From: Lactarius indigo
Lineage: Eukaryota; Basidiomycota; Agaricomycetes; Russulales; Russulaceae
NCBI GenBank assembly: GCA_025766275.1
Contig: JAFKAC010000080.1
Coordinates: forward strand, 124,001 to 188,000
Length of the DNA: 64,000 bases
Direction: 5' to 3'
Position 1 is the first letter of the stretch; each line of letters begins with the position of its first letter. Positions 1-10,619 of the stretch are shown piece after piece. Under the pieces are notes generated by a model, which did no database searches, had not been told where the DNA came from, and saw only the letters and a program-made list of their open reading frames with translations. The position numbers were made by a program, and so were the translations under genes.

Positions 1-839
1 CCTTCCCCGTCTGGTGCCGCCGCTGCACTTTCTGAGGAGCCTGCGGTCACTTCCGGGTCGGGGACCGGTCATGGCGTTAAGCGCGGTCGTACGCCCGAGC
101 TGATGGATGTCACGTTGATCACTGGGTGGCGGCAGGTGCGTCTCAGTTGGCTTCTCTTGAGTGTTGGCTAACCTGTCTTCTAGTGCGTGACTTGCATCAA
201 GAGCAAGGTGAAATGCGCGCCCGTTGTCGGTAGTTCGCTGCCGTATCCGTGCTGGCGGTGCCTTCACAGGGATCACACGTGTGTTTGGGTGCCGCTTCTG
301 CGCCGTCGCCGCCGTCGGGCAGGCGCCGCCGCGCCTCCCCATGTTCCCTCTCCCGGTGTCGCTTCGCCCGGTGTCGCTTCGCCCGATGTCGCTCCGCCCG
401 GTCCCACGCCGTCTGGCAGTGCTCGTGCCAGCTCGTTCTCTGGCAACGCTCACGCCGGCGCCTTTTCGGTCCCCCAGAGGACTGTTTGGGCGTCAAGCTC
501 GCCGCGACGATCGTGTTTTATCGTGCTGAGCTTGCTTGCGCGATGGCTTCTCGTACGTTGATCGACAAGAATATCATTTTCCTTCGCTTCCAGTTGGCCA
601 GCTATCTTGGCATGATGGTTGAGCCCGGCACTTCTCTCGGGCAGCCGCCGCCGAAACGGCCGCGAACGCGCACTTCGTCGAAGGGTAAGGAGCGAGCGAT
701 CGACGTTGACGCGCTCTCAGATGATGATGCCGAAGCGGCTGACGAGGATGAAATTGAAGATGGGACCAAATACGAGTATGAGGAGGAAGATGCTGAAATG
801 GACTGGGTGGGCATTTCCAGGGATCTCGGCGCCAAGTAA
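1..839 (+). CDS. Zn2Cys6-motif hypothetical protein, 5' partial
   Basis: Frame 1 is open from the window edge to 135. A GT..AG intron at 136-183 then leads into an exon starting at 184. The spliced product carries a perfect fungal Zn(II)2Cys6 spacing, C-X2-C-X6-C-X11-C-X2-C-X6-C, with the first Cys at the splice point (184-286). A Pro/Ser/Ala repeat follows (about 340-418). A second intron of about 59 nt (proposed 419-477) would join the frame ending at 839, which encodes a basic KRPRTRT patch and a very acidic Asp/Glu tail. Family knowledge: Zn2Cys6 modules bind DNA, usually in transcription factors. No fungal transcription-factor regulatory domain is visible, so the function is unknown. The second intron is uncertain. 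The gene lies antisense to element C. Confidence 0.5.
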
Positions 840-1077
840 GCCACGGTTGCCCGATGTACCTTTGTAGAACATTTGTAAATAGACTTTCCGTGTTGCCCTG
901 TGCCTGGGAATGTATCAATCTTGCCAGTTTCGTTGAAATGAGTTAGCGCTGATTGCCTTGTGCTTTTTCTTGCGCTTTCCCCCCCTGAAAAAATTAATTT
1001 GGCTGTCCTCAGCCGCTGCGTTGGGCCGGCATCTCAGCACCGGCGATACTTTTGTTGCGCTTGCGGTGTGAGTAGGG

Positions 1078-1738
1078 ATGGAACGTTTTCTCCCTTTGCG
1101 CTCGATGCCTGTTCCTTCGAATAACTCTAGCCTGGTGGACTCGAGCGATGGCGAAAACCATCGCGCATATGTGCGTGCAATTGTGCAGCTGGCCGTGCTT
1201 TCCGAGCGGTGGTTCGGTCTTCAGCGCCGCCCCGCGGATGTTGCCAACTTCCTTCGAGATTTCTATCGCGCTTGGGTACGACGCTTCTTTTCACTTGTCT
1301 TCGCTAGACACCTAACTTCTCCAGGAATATGCCGAGTGCATGGCCGCCTGTGCTGGTGTTCATAGCCTCGCTGAGTCCGCTCGGGAGCTTCGGACCATCA
1401 TCAAGGAAGCTGCCACGCCTCATGCCGAGCTGGAATGGCTTCTATTATTCCCTGGCGTTTTCGAGGAGCACCGGTTGCGGCTCATTCGGTATGCCGTCGT
1501 ATTCAGCCGCGCTCAGTCCACCGTTATCGTGAACGTTATCCATGGACCAGGGGTATCTGCACTTCGGGACCTGTACGTCTTAGCCATTGCCGAGTTTCGG
1601 GACCTTCTCGCTGTGGGCGTTATCAGTTTCGACAAGTATCAGTGGCAGGAGGAGCGGCTCGGTCGGGCTAGTTTACTGGCCGAGACCGTGCGGCGAAGCT
1701 CTTTGGCGACCGAGGGGGTATCGCATGATGCGGAGTAG
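1078..1738 (+). CDS. Hypothetical helical protein, two exons (copy 1)
   Basis: ATG at 1078 starts exon 1 (1078-1275). A 49-nt intron (1276-1324, gtacga...ccag) falls between codons. Exon 2 (1325-1738) continues in frame to a TAG stop. The product has about 203 residues, is rich in Leu/Ala/Arg/Glu, probably all-helical, and has no recognised domain. It is clearly related to the next gene: both have a Trp codon just before the intron, a W-L-L-x-F-P motif, and a later block with E-F-x-x-L, an S-x-D/E-x-Y-x-W pattern and a helical tail. No function can be assigned. Like its neighbours it lies on the strand opposite element C gag-pol. Confidence 0.5.
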
Positions 1739-1892
1739 CGTTCCTTGTACCTGCCCGGCCTTTGTAATTGGCGTACTACAACCTGTTATTAAATGGTGTC
1801 TCTTGTGTCGATCTTCGTCCATTGACATGTGAAAAGAGTCTGTAGCGAGTTGTCTCGCCTTAAAGCGGCTTGTTCGCGATGAGCCGGTCCCA

Positions 1893-2691
1893 ATGTTCCC
1901 TGCCATGGCTGATACTGGTCATGACTCTGATGCCTACTTGCCCAAGGGTTTGCTCAAGGCTGCCTTCGATTCCGCTTTGACTAGTTTCTTTGTGTTTGGC
2001 AAAACTTGGTCACAGTGTCCTCACCAGGCGCCGCAGATCGCGTCGTGGCTACGCTTGTTCCAGGGGTCGTGGGTACGTTGGTAGATCTATGTGTTTTGTT
2101 CATTCCATGGTGATTGTGCACTTCTAGGATTATCTTCGGCTGATGGCGGATGCTGCTAACGATGGTGAGATGGGGGCTGACACATATGCCCTGCGTTTGC
2201 TAGTTCAGACCGAGGCCGCACCGTTTGCGGATGTTAATTGGCTGCTTGAGTTCCCCATGGTCACTGAGCACGTTTGAAGCCGCGTGTTGCTGTATACGGG
2301 GGTCTTATGTCGCACGCAGAGTGCTGCTCTTGAGGAGTGTCTCGCCGGAATGCTGGTTAGCGAGCAGGTCCCGGATGTTTATGACCGTGCCGCTATCGAG
2401 TTTGAGTCGCTTCGGGCTGCCGGGGACATTTCGCGTGAGGACTATTATTGGTACCTCTCGAAGTTGCGATCTGACCGGCTAATGGTGATTTGCAAGCGAG
2501 GGTCGCTTCCGAAGATCATGTGTCTGGGCCGCTCGCCTCGCGGTATGCTTTGCCTATTTCTTTTTTGCCGCTTTATGCCTAATCGCTTCGCTGTAGAGTT
2601 GCACGTTGGTACTGGCGCCGAAGATTATTTTGTTGCTGGCGTGGAAGACGGTGCAGAGGACTATGGTGGTGAGACTGGGGTAGGTGTCTAA
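1893..2691 (+). pseudogene. Diverged paralogue of the 1078-1738 gene, with in-frame stop
   Basis: Exon 1 (1893-2072) ends with a Trp codon, and an intron (2073-2127, gtacgt...ctag) sits at the same place and phase as in the upstream paralogue. Exon 2 from 2128 carries the shared W-L-L-E-F-P motif, then meets TGA at 2275-2277, after which homology resumes in the same frame. A possible further intron is 2543-2596 (54 nt, in frame). The C-terminus is acidic, like that of the 1-839 protein. Conserved intron position shows tandem duplication. The stop suggests decay, though a sequencing error cannot be excluded. Function unknown. Confidence 0.45.
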
Positions 2692-2997
2692 GGACTGTCG
2701 CGTTGGATCGTGAAGGAGCGGTGGTGCTGGTATACCCGGAATCTTGGTAGCGAGCTTGTAGCGGCCTCCTGCTGTACTGGAGAAGTTATTTATCTTGATG
2801 TGTGAGAGTCCCCGTGGGCGTTGGCTATTGTGGAAGCTCGGTGTTTTAGTTGGCCCGGTACCGCGGAAACAGGCTTGTTAGGCCGGCATGTGTGTGCTCG
2901 GTGCGCTTGGGGTTCGGCCTCAGGTAGCGGTTATATCGCGTGTTATTTCACTGTGCTCATAGGATTAAAAGCGGTAATAAAGTAAGACTATAGAAGA
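2692..2997. other. No gene seen
   Basis: About 300 bases between the helical-protein paralogue and the end of element C pol. There are no coding signals on either strand. It has no visible similarity to the 26846-27693 LTR of element C, so it is not the expected second LTR. Confidence 0.5.
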
Positions 2998-5393
2998 TTA
3001 AATTCCAGAATTGGCTCTTTCGCAGCCCTGTGTTTTCGCGCTTATGGAACGTTCACATGTTGAGATCTTCTGCTGCCTTGGGTATATCTTCGTCGTCTTC
3101 GCTCTCTCGAGCTCCTTGTCGTGGGTCCATGTCCGGTTCGTCACTGGCTTCCAATTCGCGCAACCGGCGACCGAGACGTCCAAATGTTGTTCTCGATCGG
3201 GTATGTCCATATATTCGCGGGCGAAATACGGCACCACTCTGAAGGCTGCTATGGTGTTGTGTAGTAGTGTGCCGTCGAGCTCGCATACTATGTAGGCCCC
3301 TCCTTTGTTTTGCGAGACCACTACTAGTGGCCCGAAGTAGCGCGGCTGCATTTTGTGATTCAGTGCTTTTTCTATCGCGGTGTTGCGGATTAGGACTAGA
3401 GCGCCTCTTTTGAAATCGTAGTCGCAAATTGTTGCCAAGTGTGCCTTCTCGAACCGAAGGGCCGCACGATTGCGGTGTTCGTGTACTCTCGCCTTGAGCC
3501 GGTCTAGGTCTTCCGGTCGCTTTTGCAGAGCTACCGCCCGCCGGGTGATGAGGTCGGTTGTCGCTAGTATTGAATCAGGTGGGGGCAATAGATAGTTTGC
3601 TTCTATGATGTCGAAGGGTAGCAGTGGGTGAATGCCGGTCGCCGCAAAGAATGGCGAGCAGCCGAGACGCTTCCGTGGCGTAACGCGCTCCGACCAGAAT
3701 ATGGAATATGTCGCCTGCGGCCAGCGGTTTTGCTCACCGTCGACCGCTTTAAACAGTGCTTGCTGCATGTCGAAGTGCGCGCGCTCTACTATGCCATTCG
3801 CACGAGAGTTATATCCGCTTATCCTAATATGTGTCACGTGGTACTTGCGCTCCAAGTGGCCGAGTGCTGCGACGAAGGGTTTGCCGTTATCTGAGACTAT
3901 TTCTGTCAGTGTTCCCCATCGGCATAGTACATCTTGGAATATCCAGTTGCCGAGTTCCTGAGCCGTTTCTTTCTGGAGCATTCTAAATTCTGGGTATCCG
4001 GTTAGAGAGCAGCGGCCTTGTACAATGTAGGAGTAGCCGGCGGCACACGGGAGGTGCATTGTGTCCATATACATCTTTGCAAATAAAGGCACGGGGGTGG
4101 CGACCACCAGCGGTATTGAGATTTGCTGGGTCTGCCGGGTCTGGCAGACATGGCAGGTGCGCACATACCAAGCGATGTCGTCGCCCATGAATGGCCACCA
4201 GTACCGTTCTATTAGTAGAGCTCGGGTCGCGTAGAAGCCGCGGTGCCCGGTATCGTCGTGGGCCACGTGTATCGCTTCGATGCGTCGGTGCCGATACAGG
4301 ACTCTCTGGTGGGCCCCCTGCGGGTTTCGCTTCCAGAGTAGCCCATCGTCTACGAAGAATCTTGCTGCGAAGCACACTAGAGCGGTATAATCTTGTTCTG
4401 TCATGCCTTCCAGTCGCTCCAGGAAGGTCAGCCAGTCGTGCGCTGCCGCTAGTTTTTCGTCGGCTCGTGCGGCCGCTTTCGTTCGCGGGATTAGATCGTA
4501 GTTCAGCTCATATGGAAATGCGTCGGCCATCTCGTATGGTCGCTTTTCTGGTATGTTCGTGCTTGCGATGGTGTATAGAAGTTGGTTCGTGCGAGGCGCC
4601 GCGACCGGGTGGTTAACCATATGCATGAAGCCATATAGGTTATCAATCCAATCTTCGAATTCTTCTTCGCTGCTTTCTTCCTCCTCTTCTTGTTCATCAT
4701 CCGGCTGTACTGGCCGCCGAGAGAGTCCATCCGGTCCGTGCTGCTTTCCGGGGACGTGGCGCAGCTCAAAATGAAAGGTTAGAATTGATACTATCCAGCG
4801 GTTGACGCTGGCCGATGGTGCGATGTCTGGATTATTGAGCATGCCTTTGATATACCTGGCATCGACTTCCACTATTAGGTTGCGCACGCCGACGATGAAT
4901 ATTTTGTAAGCGCGCAGTGCCCTATAGAGGCCGTATAGTTCTAGTTTCGGTTGCGAAAAGCGGCGCTCTCGGTCGTTTAGCGGCAACGAGCCAAAGCGTG
5001 CGTAGTACTGCTTTTTTGGCATTGCTGGGTCGGCCTGGCAGAGGTAAAACCCTACGGCTATCGGTGAGGTGTCCATGGCCAGTATTACCGGTGAGTCGGA
5101 TTGGTAGTCAATCGGCCGAAGTGCCAGCGAACTCAAGAGGGCCTGCTTTAAATCTTCTTGGGCCGCAACTTGTGCCGGTCCAAATTCAAATGGAACGCCT
5201 TTGCGAGTGAGATTGATGAGCGAGTTGGCTCGTTTCGCGAAGTTTTGTATGAATATCCTGCACACTCCTACAGTGCCGAGGAATGCGCGAACTTCAGATA
5301 GGTCTTTGCACGGTCCCCAGTTAACGATCTTGTTCACGCGGGCCACCTCTGGTAGCCTTCCGCACGGTGTGCACCGGTGTCCAACTGCAGTTA
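2998..5393 (-). CDS. pol: Element C Pol, distal part: end of RT, RNase H, integrase
   Basis: An open frame of about 790 codons enters in frame from the RT half at 22713 once element A is removed. Its order is the RT connection (V-R-A-F-L-G), an RNase H region (A-M-D-T-S near the start, K-L-E-L-Y-G, D-A-R-Y, then a Glu-rich spacer), an integrase zinc finger (H-x3-H...C-x2-C) and an integrase core with Asp in M-D-T-M, Asp in V-S-D-N-G and Glu in I-V-E-R. A C-terminal beta-rich region and a basic tail follow. No chromodomain is visible. There is no stop or frameshift in 2.4 kb, so this is the best preserved part of C. The element as a whole cannot be active while interrupted by A. Confidence 0.85.
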
Positions 5394-5967
5394 TGTAATG
5401 CCACTACAGGGGTGTTGCGTACAACCTGTACTATGTCAGCTGAACAACGGCAGCGCAAGCTCCGAGGCTTGGCTTCAGCAAGGTGATGCACAAGGATCAC
5501 AAGGATGGTGGTCACTTGGATTGTAGAGGAGGGGTCAAGACTCGAAGGTCTGACGAAGGCAAGGGGGTTCGTGAGACGACGAAGGCACAAAGGCATTTCA
5601 AGTGTAGTATTACACAAGAAGTCTAGTCTACCGTACAAGCTAGATAGGACTAGGTTTAAATAGATAATGGCTAGTGTGGCGACTACAAACAAATGGCGCC
5701 ATCATCAGTCTTGGGACAATGGATAGATCATAAGGAGAACAAAGGGATGTCATACTGGGAATAAAGGCGAATCACGTGGGGTCGCGCGTGATTGGGAACA
5801 CGACGGAAACTAGCACATGTTGAACTTTATCAGAAGGGAGCATCGATAAGTAAGGCGCGCGATAGGAACCGGGTAATCGTAAAGTCCGCGTAATCGTACA
5901 GGGCTCGTATAGTATGGGGAAGGGAATAGTGACATGTAAAAGAACGAGTCCGGAGAAAATTGTAACA
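5394..5967 (-). repeat. Element A 3' LTR
   Basis: 574 bp, TG...CA borders, preceded by TSD agtta (5389-5393). Near-identical to 22139-22712. The two copies differ at about eight positions, each a C/T or G/A change in a CpG, TpG or CpA context. Confidence 0.93.
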
Positions 5968-5984
5968 TTACCCCCCGTCTTGGC
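5968..5984 (-). promoter_or_regulatory. Element A polypurine tract
   Basis: The plus strand reads ttaccccccgtcttgg next to the LTR. On the element strand this is a purine-rich run (aagacggggggtaa) directly abutting the 3' LTR, the expected plus-strand primer. The same tract abuts the 3' LTR of copy A2. Confidence 0.8.
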
Positions 5985-6001
5985 CTGAAGACACCTCGAC
6001 T

Positions 6002-7465
6002 TCAGGATTCTGGGTCGACAAGGTCGTAGATGTCAGCGTCGAGGTCATTCTCCGGCCACGGGGAGATGTCGAGTCGACAATAGTGTGTTTTGAGGAAGAG
6101 GAATGGTCCGCGTTTCCCACATTTGCGGCACATTTCGTACTGCGGGCATCGGATCTCGTCGTGATTAGCATCAGTGCGGAAGCATCGTCCGCACCACCTC
6201 CCTTGGGTTTCGGCCGCGACTGTTGGTGGTTCCGGAACCGTGAAAGAAGTGGATGCTTTGGCGTTTACTGCCTGCTGGATACGTTCGTCTGCTTGAGAAG
6301 TAGTGATGACTTCTTCAACCATTCCTGCGCGACGGAATATGCACCAATAAGACTGGTGCTCTTGGCTTTGACAATGTCGGCAGGCTGGTCGTGGCCTGGT
6401 GGGGCAGTCGCGTACAAGGTGGTGAGAACTTCCGCAGTGATAACAGCGTTGTCGGTGGGGTTTGTCGGCGAGATGAGGGAATTCAAGTGGTCCCCCACGT
6501 CGTGGGGAGAAGGGGATAGCATATCGCGAGTGTCGGAGTGGAGCTGGCAGTGCCGTCATTCGCGCATACTTGTTGCCAATAGTGGCGAGGGCTCCTGCAT
6601 ACTGGAGCCTCCTCTTGGTACTAGCCAGCATTAGGTCGACCGTGAGTCGTTCCGACCGTAATTTGCGTGCGTCTTCCTCCAACTTCTCGCACTTTTCATC
6701 GATTGCCTTGAGAGTGAGGAGTCCAGTGCGTAACCTAGTGACTTCAGCCGTGAGGCGTGGAGAGTTGAGCTCGATGAGGGTCTCGTCTAAGGCACAAGCG
6801 CGAATGTCATGAGGGTCGAAGAACTGGAGTTGTTCGGCTGTGAAAGGGGGTGCCGAGACGTTGGGCCTAAGCGACAAGAGATAGACCGATTCCCCGTAGT
6901 GTGGTTGTCTGGCACCCATCATTCCTACTACCTCGGTGAATCCTTTGCGATAGTAGATATACTTCACAGTGTTGGATCCGCCGTCGGGTAGTGGAATCTG
7001 TAGGGGGTAAAACTTCAGGGTACCTGGTATGTTTGGGAAGAAGGGGGCGCCGGGGTCGTCAGTATCGTCAGGAGGGGAGTCAGGCCGGTTGTAGTCAATG
7101 GGTGTGTGGACGTGGACAGGAGTAAAGGGTTCTAGTGGTGGTGGTGGTGTAGAGGGGGAGGAAGATGGTGGCGAAGGCGCGGGTGGTTCAGGTGGGGGAG
7201 TGTGCAACTGTTGCAGGGGTGGTGTAGGGGAGTATTGTCCTTCTTCTGGTGTCGACGGGGTGAGTTCTCCCGGTTCTCATTCTGGAGTTCGAGGTACTAT
7301 GGGGATGGGGTCGGTGATCATGGTGGATTGGGGAGACGGTGGTGGTGATAGTCGGGGAACGTCTAGGAGGTCGATAGTGATGATCCCTCGTTCGAGGGCG
7401 GCTTTGAGTTGCGGGTTACTGAGGATATGGACGAGGGTGGTGTCGGAGACTGGCGTGTTGGACAT
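6002..7465 (-). pseudogene. Element A ORF3: accessory protein with tandem zinc knuckles, one TGA stop
   Basis: Starts at ATG 7465, downstream of the pol chromodomain. The first part (M-S-N-T-P-V-S-D-T-T..., Pro-rich) is cut by TGA at 7277-7279, where copy A2 has CGA. The frame then stays open to 6002. Order: short helical N-terminus, Pro-rich linker, a conserved domain with a P-D-G-G motif, a charged coiled-coil-like helix, then Cys/His motifs C-x2-C-x4-H-x4-C (twice) and two more Cys-rich fingers near the C-terminus. It occupies the env position, but no signal peptide or membrane segment is seen. A nucleic-acid-binding role is inferred from the knuckles. See the intact version at 46169-47617. 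Confidence 0.8.
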
Positions 7466-7514
7466 TGCGGGACTGGGGAATCTCTTGAGGTGGTTGAGCT
7501 CCCTTTTATGTTGT

Positions 7515-8082
7515 TCATCCAGCCCCTCTGGCGGATGGGTGGTGTCTGTAGTAATCTTTAATGGTGTCGGCGGCGTGAGTCATGTTAGTTGCAGGTTCCC
7601 ACGTGTTGTCACTCGGTGGGAATCCTTTCCACTTTACTAGGTAGTGGAGTTTGCGCCCTTGTCCTCGTGCTTGGGCGTCTTCGATGCGCTCCACTTCATA
7701 CTCCTCTTCTCCATTGATAAGGTCAGGTGGAGGTCGGGTAAAGTTTACGCCGTGCATTTCCGTCTCCTTATATGGTGTGAGAAGGTTCGCATGGAATACC
7801 GGGTGGATCTTCCATGTAGCAGGGAGTTCAAGTTCGTAGGAAACGTCTGATAGAACCCTCGTTATTTTGAATGGTCCATGTCTCTTTGGGGCTAGTTTAC
7901 TCATGGGATAGAAGGTATGGAGGTTTGTTCCTTCTAGCCATACTCGATCTCCTTGTTGATAGGGTGTGAACCTCGTTTTGCCTCGTTGCATCATGAGGTG
8001 TTGCATGTGTTTGATGCTATCTTGGGCGTGTTGTCTAAGTACTAGCAGTTCTTCCAATCGCTGGTCTACGGCTGGGCAGCTC
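7515..8082 (-). CDS. pol: Element A Pol, C-terminal part: integrase end and chromodomain
   Basis: This continues the integrase frame from 16855 once element B is removed (the codons across TSD agctc read K-P-S-S-C-P in frame). It contains the conserved integrase C-terminal G-D-R-V-W-L-E and K-L-A-P-K-R motifs, the W-K-I-H-P-V-F-H linker, and a chromodomain with E-Y-E-V-E, Y-L-V-K-W-K-G and N-T-W-E-P. Family knowledge: chromodomains in chromovirus integrases help direct insertion to heterochromatin, which fits the nested landscape here. It stops just before ORF3. Confidence 0.88.
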
Positions 8083-8556
8083 TGTAACGCCGCCACGGCG
8101 TTAGCTCGACTTGAGCTTAAATGGAAGGCGACTTTATGACTTAGCTGGTCACGCCAAAGGCATATGGCACGAAGGCGATTCTTAGATATTCGAAGACACT
8201 AAGGTTTCAGACGGCACTCTGATCCAGATAGAGGCGAACGAGAGATAGGAGACAAGAAGTGGCGATTGAAGAAGACCAAGATGGCGTATCTTGGTCTTCC
8301 GCAGCTACCTTAAATACAAGAAAAGTAGGCTATCAAGTGCTACTATGAGTCACTGTAGAATAGCGTCCAATGTATCGCGTAAGTAACTCAATCCTAGTAC
8401 TACTACTACTAGTATTAGGATTGAGTCAGAGTCCAGTCAGCAACGATTCGCAATCTCCTATCGCACTACATCGTAAAGGCCTAAAGCCGTGAGTCCGTGA
8501 CTAATCTACCTTACCGCCGTAGTCACAACCGGTACAGTAAGGGTCGAAACGTGACA
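8083..8556 (-). repeat. Element B 3' LTR
   Basis: 474 bp, same length as its partner at 16381-16854 and nearly identical. It contains the palindrome agaccaagat...atcttggtct and the TTAAATA box (TATTTAA on the element strand). Confidence 0.92.
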
Positions 8557-8586
8557 TCACCCCCTTTCTAGCGTGAGGCTCCAGAC

Positions 8587-10078
8587 TCACTGAAAGTCAC
8601 AAGCTATCCAATCACGCTGCTCTTCTTCAATGCGTCGGAATACATCCGCGCGCTCCAAGCGGTAGACGCTATCCATCTTGTCTTCGCGAGTGACAAGAAC
8701 CATACCATGAAGTTGACAGATGCGTGCCTGCAGGCGCAATTCCTCGTGGGCTGCGGCGCAATAGCACGTCACCTCCGCAACCAGGGACTCATCCCCTATG
8801 CGGTTAAGGGCGCGATCGGTGAGTTTGTCGGCAGCAAGGATGACGAGGTCCTCGTGAGCAATGAAGGCGTGGTTCGCAGCCAAGAGATGTGGGGCAGCAT
8901 AAAGGGGTTTGCCGTAAAGATAGGGGGATCCCGGGATAACTCCCAGGACAAAAGGATTCGCACCTCCGACGATCTGCACATGACTCGCCTGTAACTCTAC
9001 ACCGTCCGGCCCGGTGATGGGGAAGTGAATGTGATGGGGCTGTCGATTCACCCGGAACCCCTCAGGCGCAAGGACCTGCACCGGGTCGTCGTCTCGCATA
9101 ATGGGGGTGTGTAATGCGACGCCGGGCAGTTGCACACGTCCTCGAGACATGGGGGTTCCGTCGGTGTGCAGGAGCCACGGGGTGATTCCGGGATCAGCAG
9201 AGTCGCGGTTCGTTCGAAGGAGGGGGTGGCTGACCGGGTAGTAATCTCCGTCGTCATGGTCAGCTTGGTCAGGCATCGCTGCCTGCGCTGCCGCAACTCG
9301 CTCAATCTCTCCTGCGCCAACCGCAACTGTTCTCTGGCCCACTCCTGAGCTGTCTTCCACCAAGCCTCCTCCGCTTCCCTCTCCGCCTGGTCCTTCATTA
9401 GGTCGATCGGTCGGGAAAACTCCCCTAAGACCAATAAGAGCGTCATCTGGGGGGATGATCGCGATGGGTTCCCGCGCCCCGCTGTCGTCTCGGAAGATGT
9501 GAGGGACGGCAGGCTGCTCGTCGCTGGGCTGGCGCGTGGGGTCTGGGAACCTCTGTAAGAGGCCAGCCCATTCTTGAGCGGTGATATGCCCCGTTCGCAT
9601 GTTTGCAGGTGTGTACGGAGTGAGCTGGACCGTTGGAACCACGGTTTCTTCGTCGTCTTGGATGAGGGCGGCGGCGTCTTGTGCGACTTGGTCGAGGAGG
9701 ATCGCCGTGGTGACATGTCTGAGAGGAGAAGTGGGCATGAAAGTATGGGAGGATCGGAGGAAAGAGTGATACTCTCCCCGGCATTCCTCTGGTTGGCTTT
9801 TAAGGCGTCGTGCGGTTGTTCGGGCCGTCAGATACGCCTCTATTGCATCCGGGGCGAACACATCGTCTTTGTCGACCCACTGATTCTCCGAGTCAGGGTA
9901 TCCCTTCCATTTGATGAGATATTGCAGCTTCTTGCGGCGTCCGAAATGCCGTGCGTCTAGAACGGCCTCGACTTCATATTCTTCCTCTCCCTCCACAAGA
10001 TCCGGTGGCGGTCGTGGGAAGTTTTTGCCGTGTATGGTTGTACTTTTGTATGGCGTAAGAAGATCTATGTGAAATACC
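8587..10078 (-). CDS. pol: Element B Pol C-terminus: chromodomain plus about 400-residue extension
   Basis: This continues the pol frame across the solo LTR at 10084-10614 (W-S-I-H-P | V-F-H-I-D-L-L). A chromodomain (E-Y-E-V-E, Y-L-I-K-W-K-G, E-N-Q-W) is followed without a stop by a long extension: a Pro/Asp-rich linker, a Gly-rich patch, a region with P-D-G and Y-G-K-P-L-Y, and a helical tail. By eye the extension resembles the middle domain of ORF3 in family A (P-D-G, YG..Y spacing, then D-x2-L...L-x-A-E-V/I-T). It lacks the zinc knuckles. The ORF is open over 1.5 kb, which suggests the fused extension was under selection. Its function is unknown. Confidence 0.72.
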
Positions 10079-10083
10079 GGGTG

Positions 10084-10614
10084 TGTCACGTTTCGACTTG
10101 GATGGACTGCGCGACTCATACCCTTACTGTACCGGTTGTCACTACAGCGGTAAGGTATATTAGTGACGGACTTACTTACGGTGATACGGTAGTGCGATAG
10201 GCGATAAGGACTCGATAGCTGACTGATGACTGACGCCACTAATACTGATACTAGTAGTATTAGGGTTCGCGTTGTTTCTGCGATACGTTGGACGCTACTT
10301 ACTGTGACTCATAGCAGCGCTTCAAAGCCTGCTAGAAAATGTATTTAAGCTGTCTTGTGAAGACCAAGATACGCCATCTTGGTCTTCTTGAATCGTCACT
10401 TGTTCTTCTCTTCTCTTGTCCCTTCTCAACTCTAAATCTCTTCGCTCCGATTTCAAACGTGACTTCAGTATCTTCGAACTTGCCGGTGTACCTTCGTGTA
10501 TTCACTGAGGCAAAGACTTGGACCTCCGCGTCTTCAAGGTTGAAACTTCAAACACAGCTAAGTTGTTACCGCCAATCAAGCTCAAGTCGAGCTAAACGTC
10601 GTGGCAACGTAACA
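10084..10614 (+). repeat. Solo LTR of family B (531 bp)
   Basis: Borders tgtcacg...gtaaca, with TSD gggtg at 10079-10083 and 10615-10619. Excision restores the pol reading frame of B. The sequence matches the B LTR in reverse orientation, including the cttactgtaccggtt block and the accaagat palindrome. It is therefore a family B insertion into a family B element. Confidence 0.9.
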
Positions 10615-10619
10615 GGGTG

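Noticed and set aside
2692..2997. Missing LTR of element C
   Set aside because: No similarity to 26846-27693 and no TGATACC or GTGTATCA termini at a plausible place. The LTR is taken to lie outside the window.
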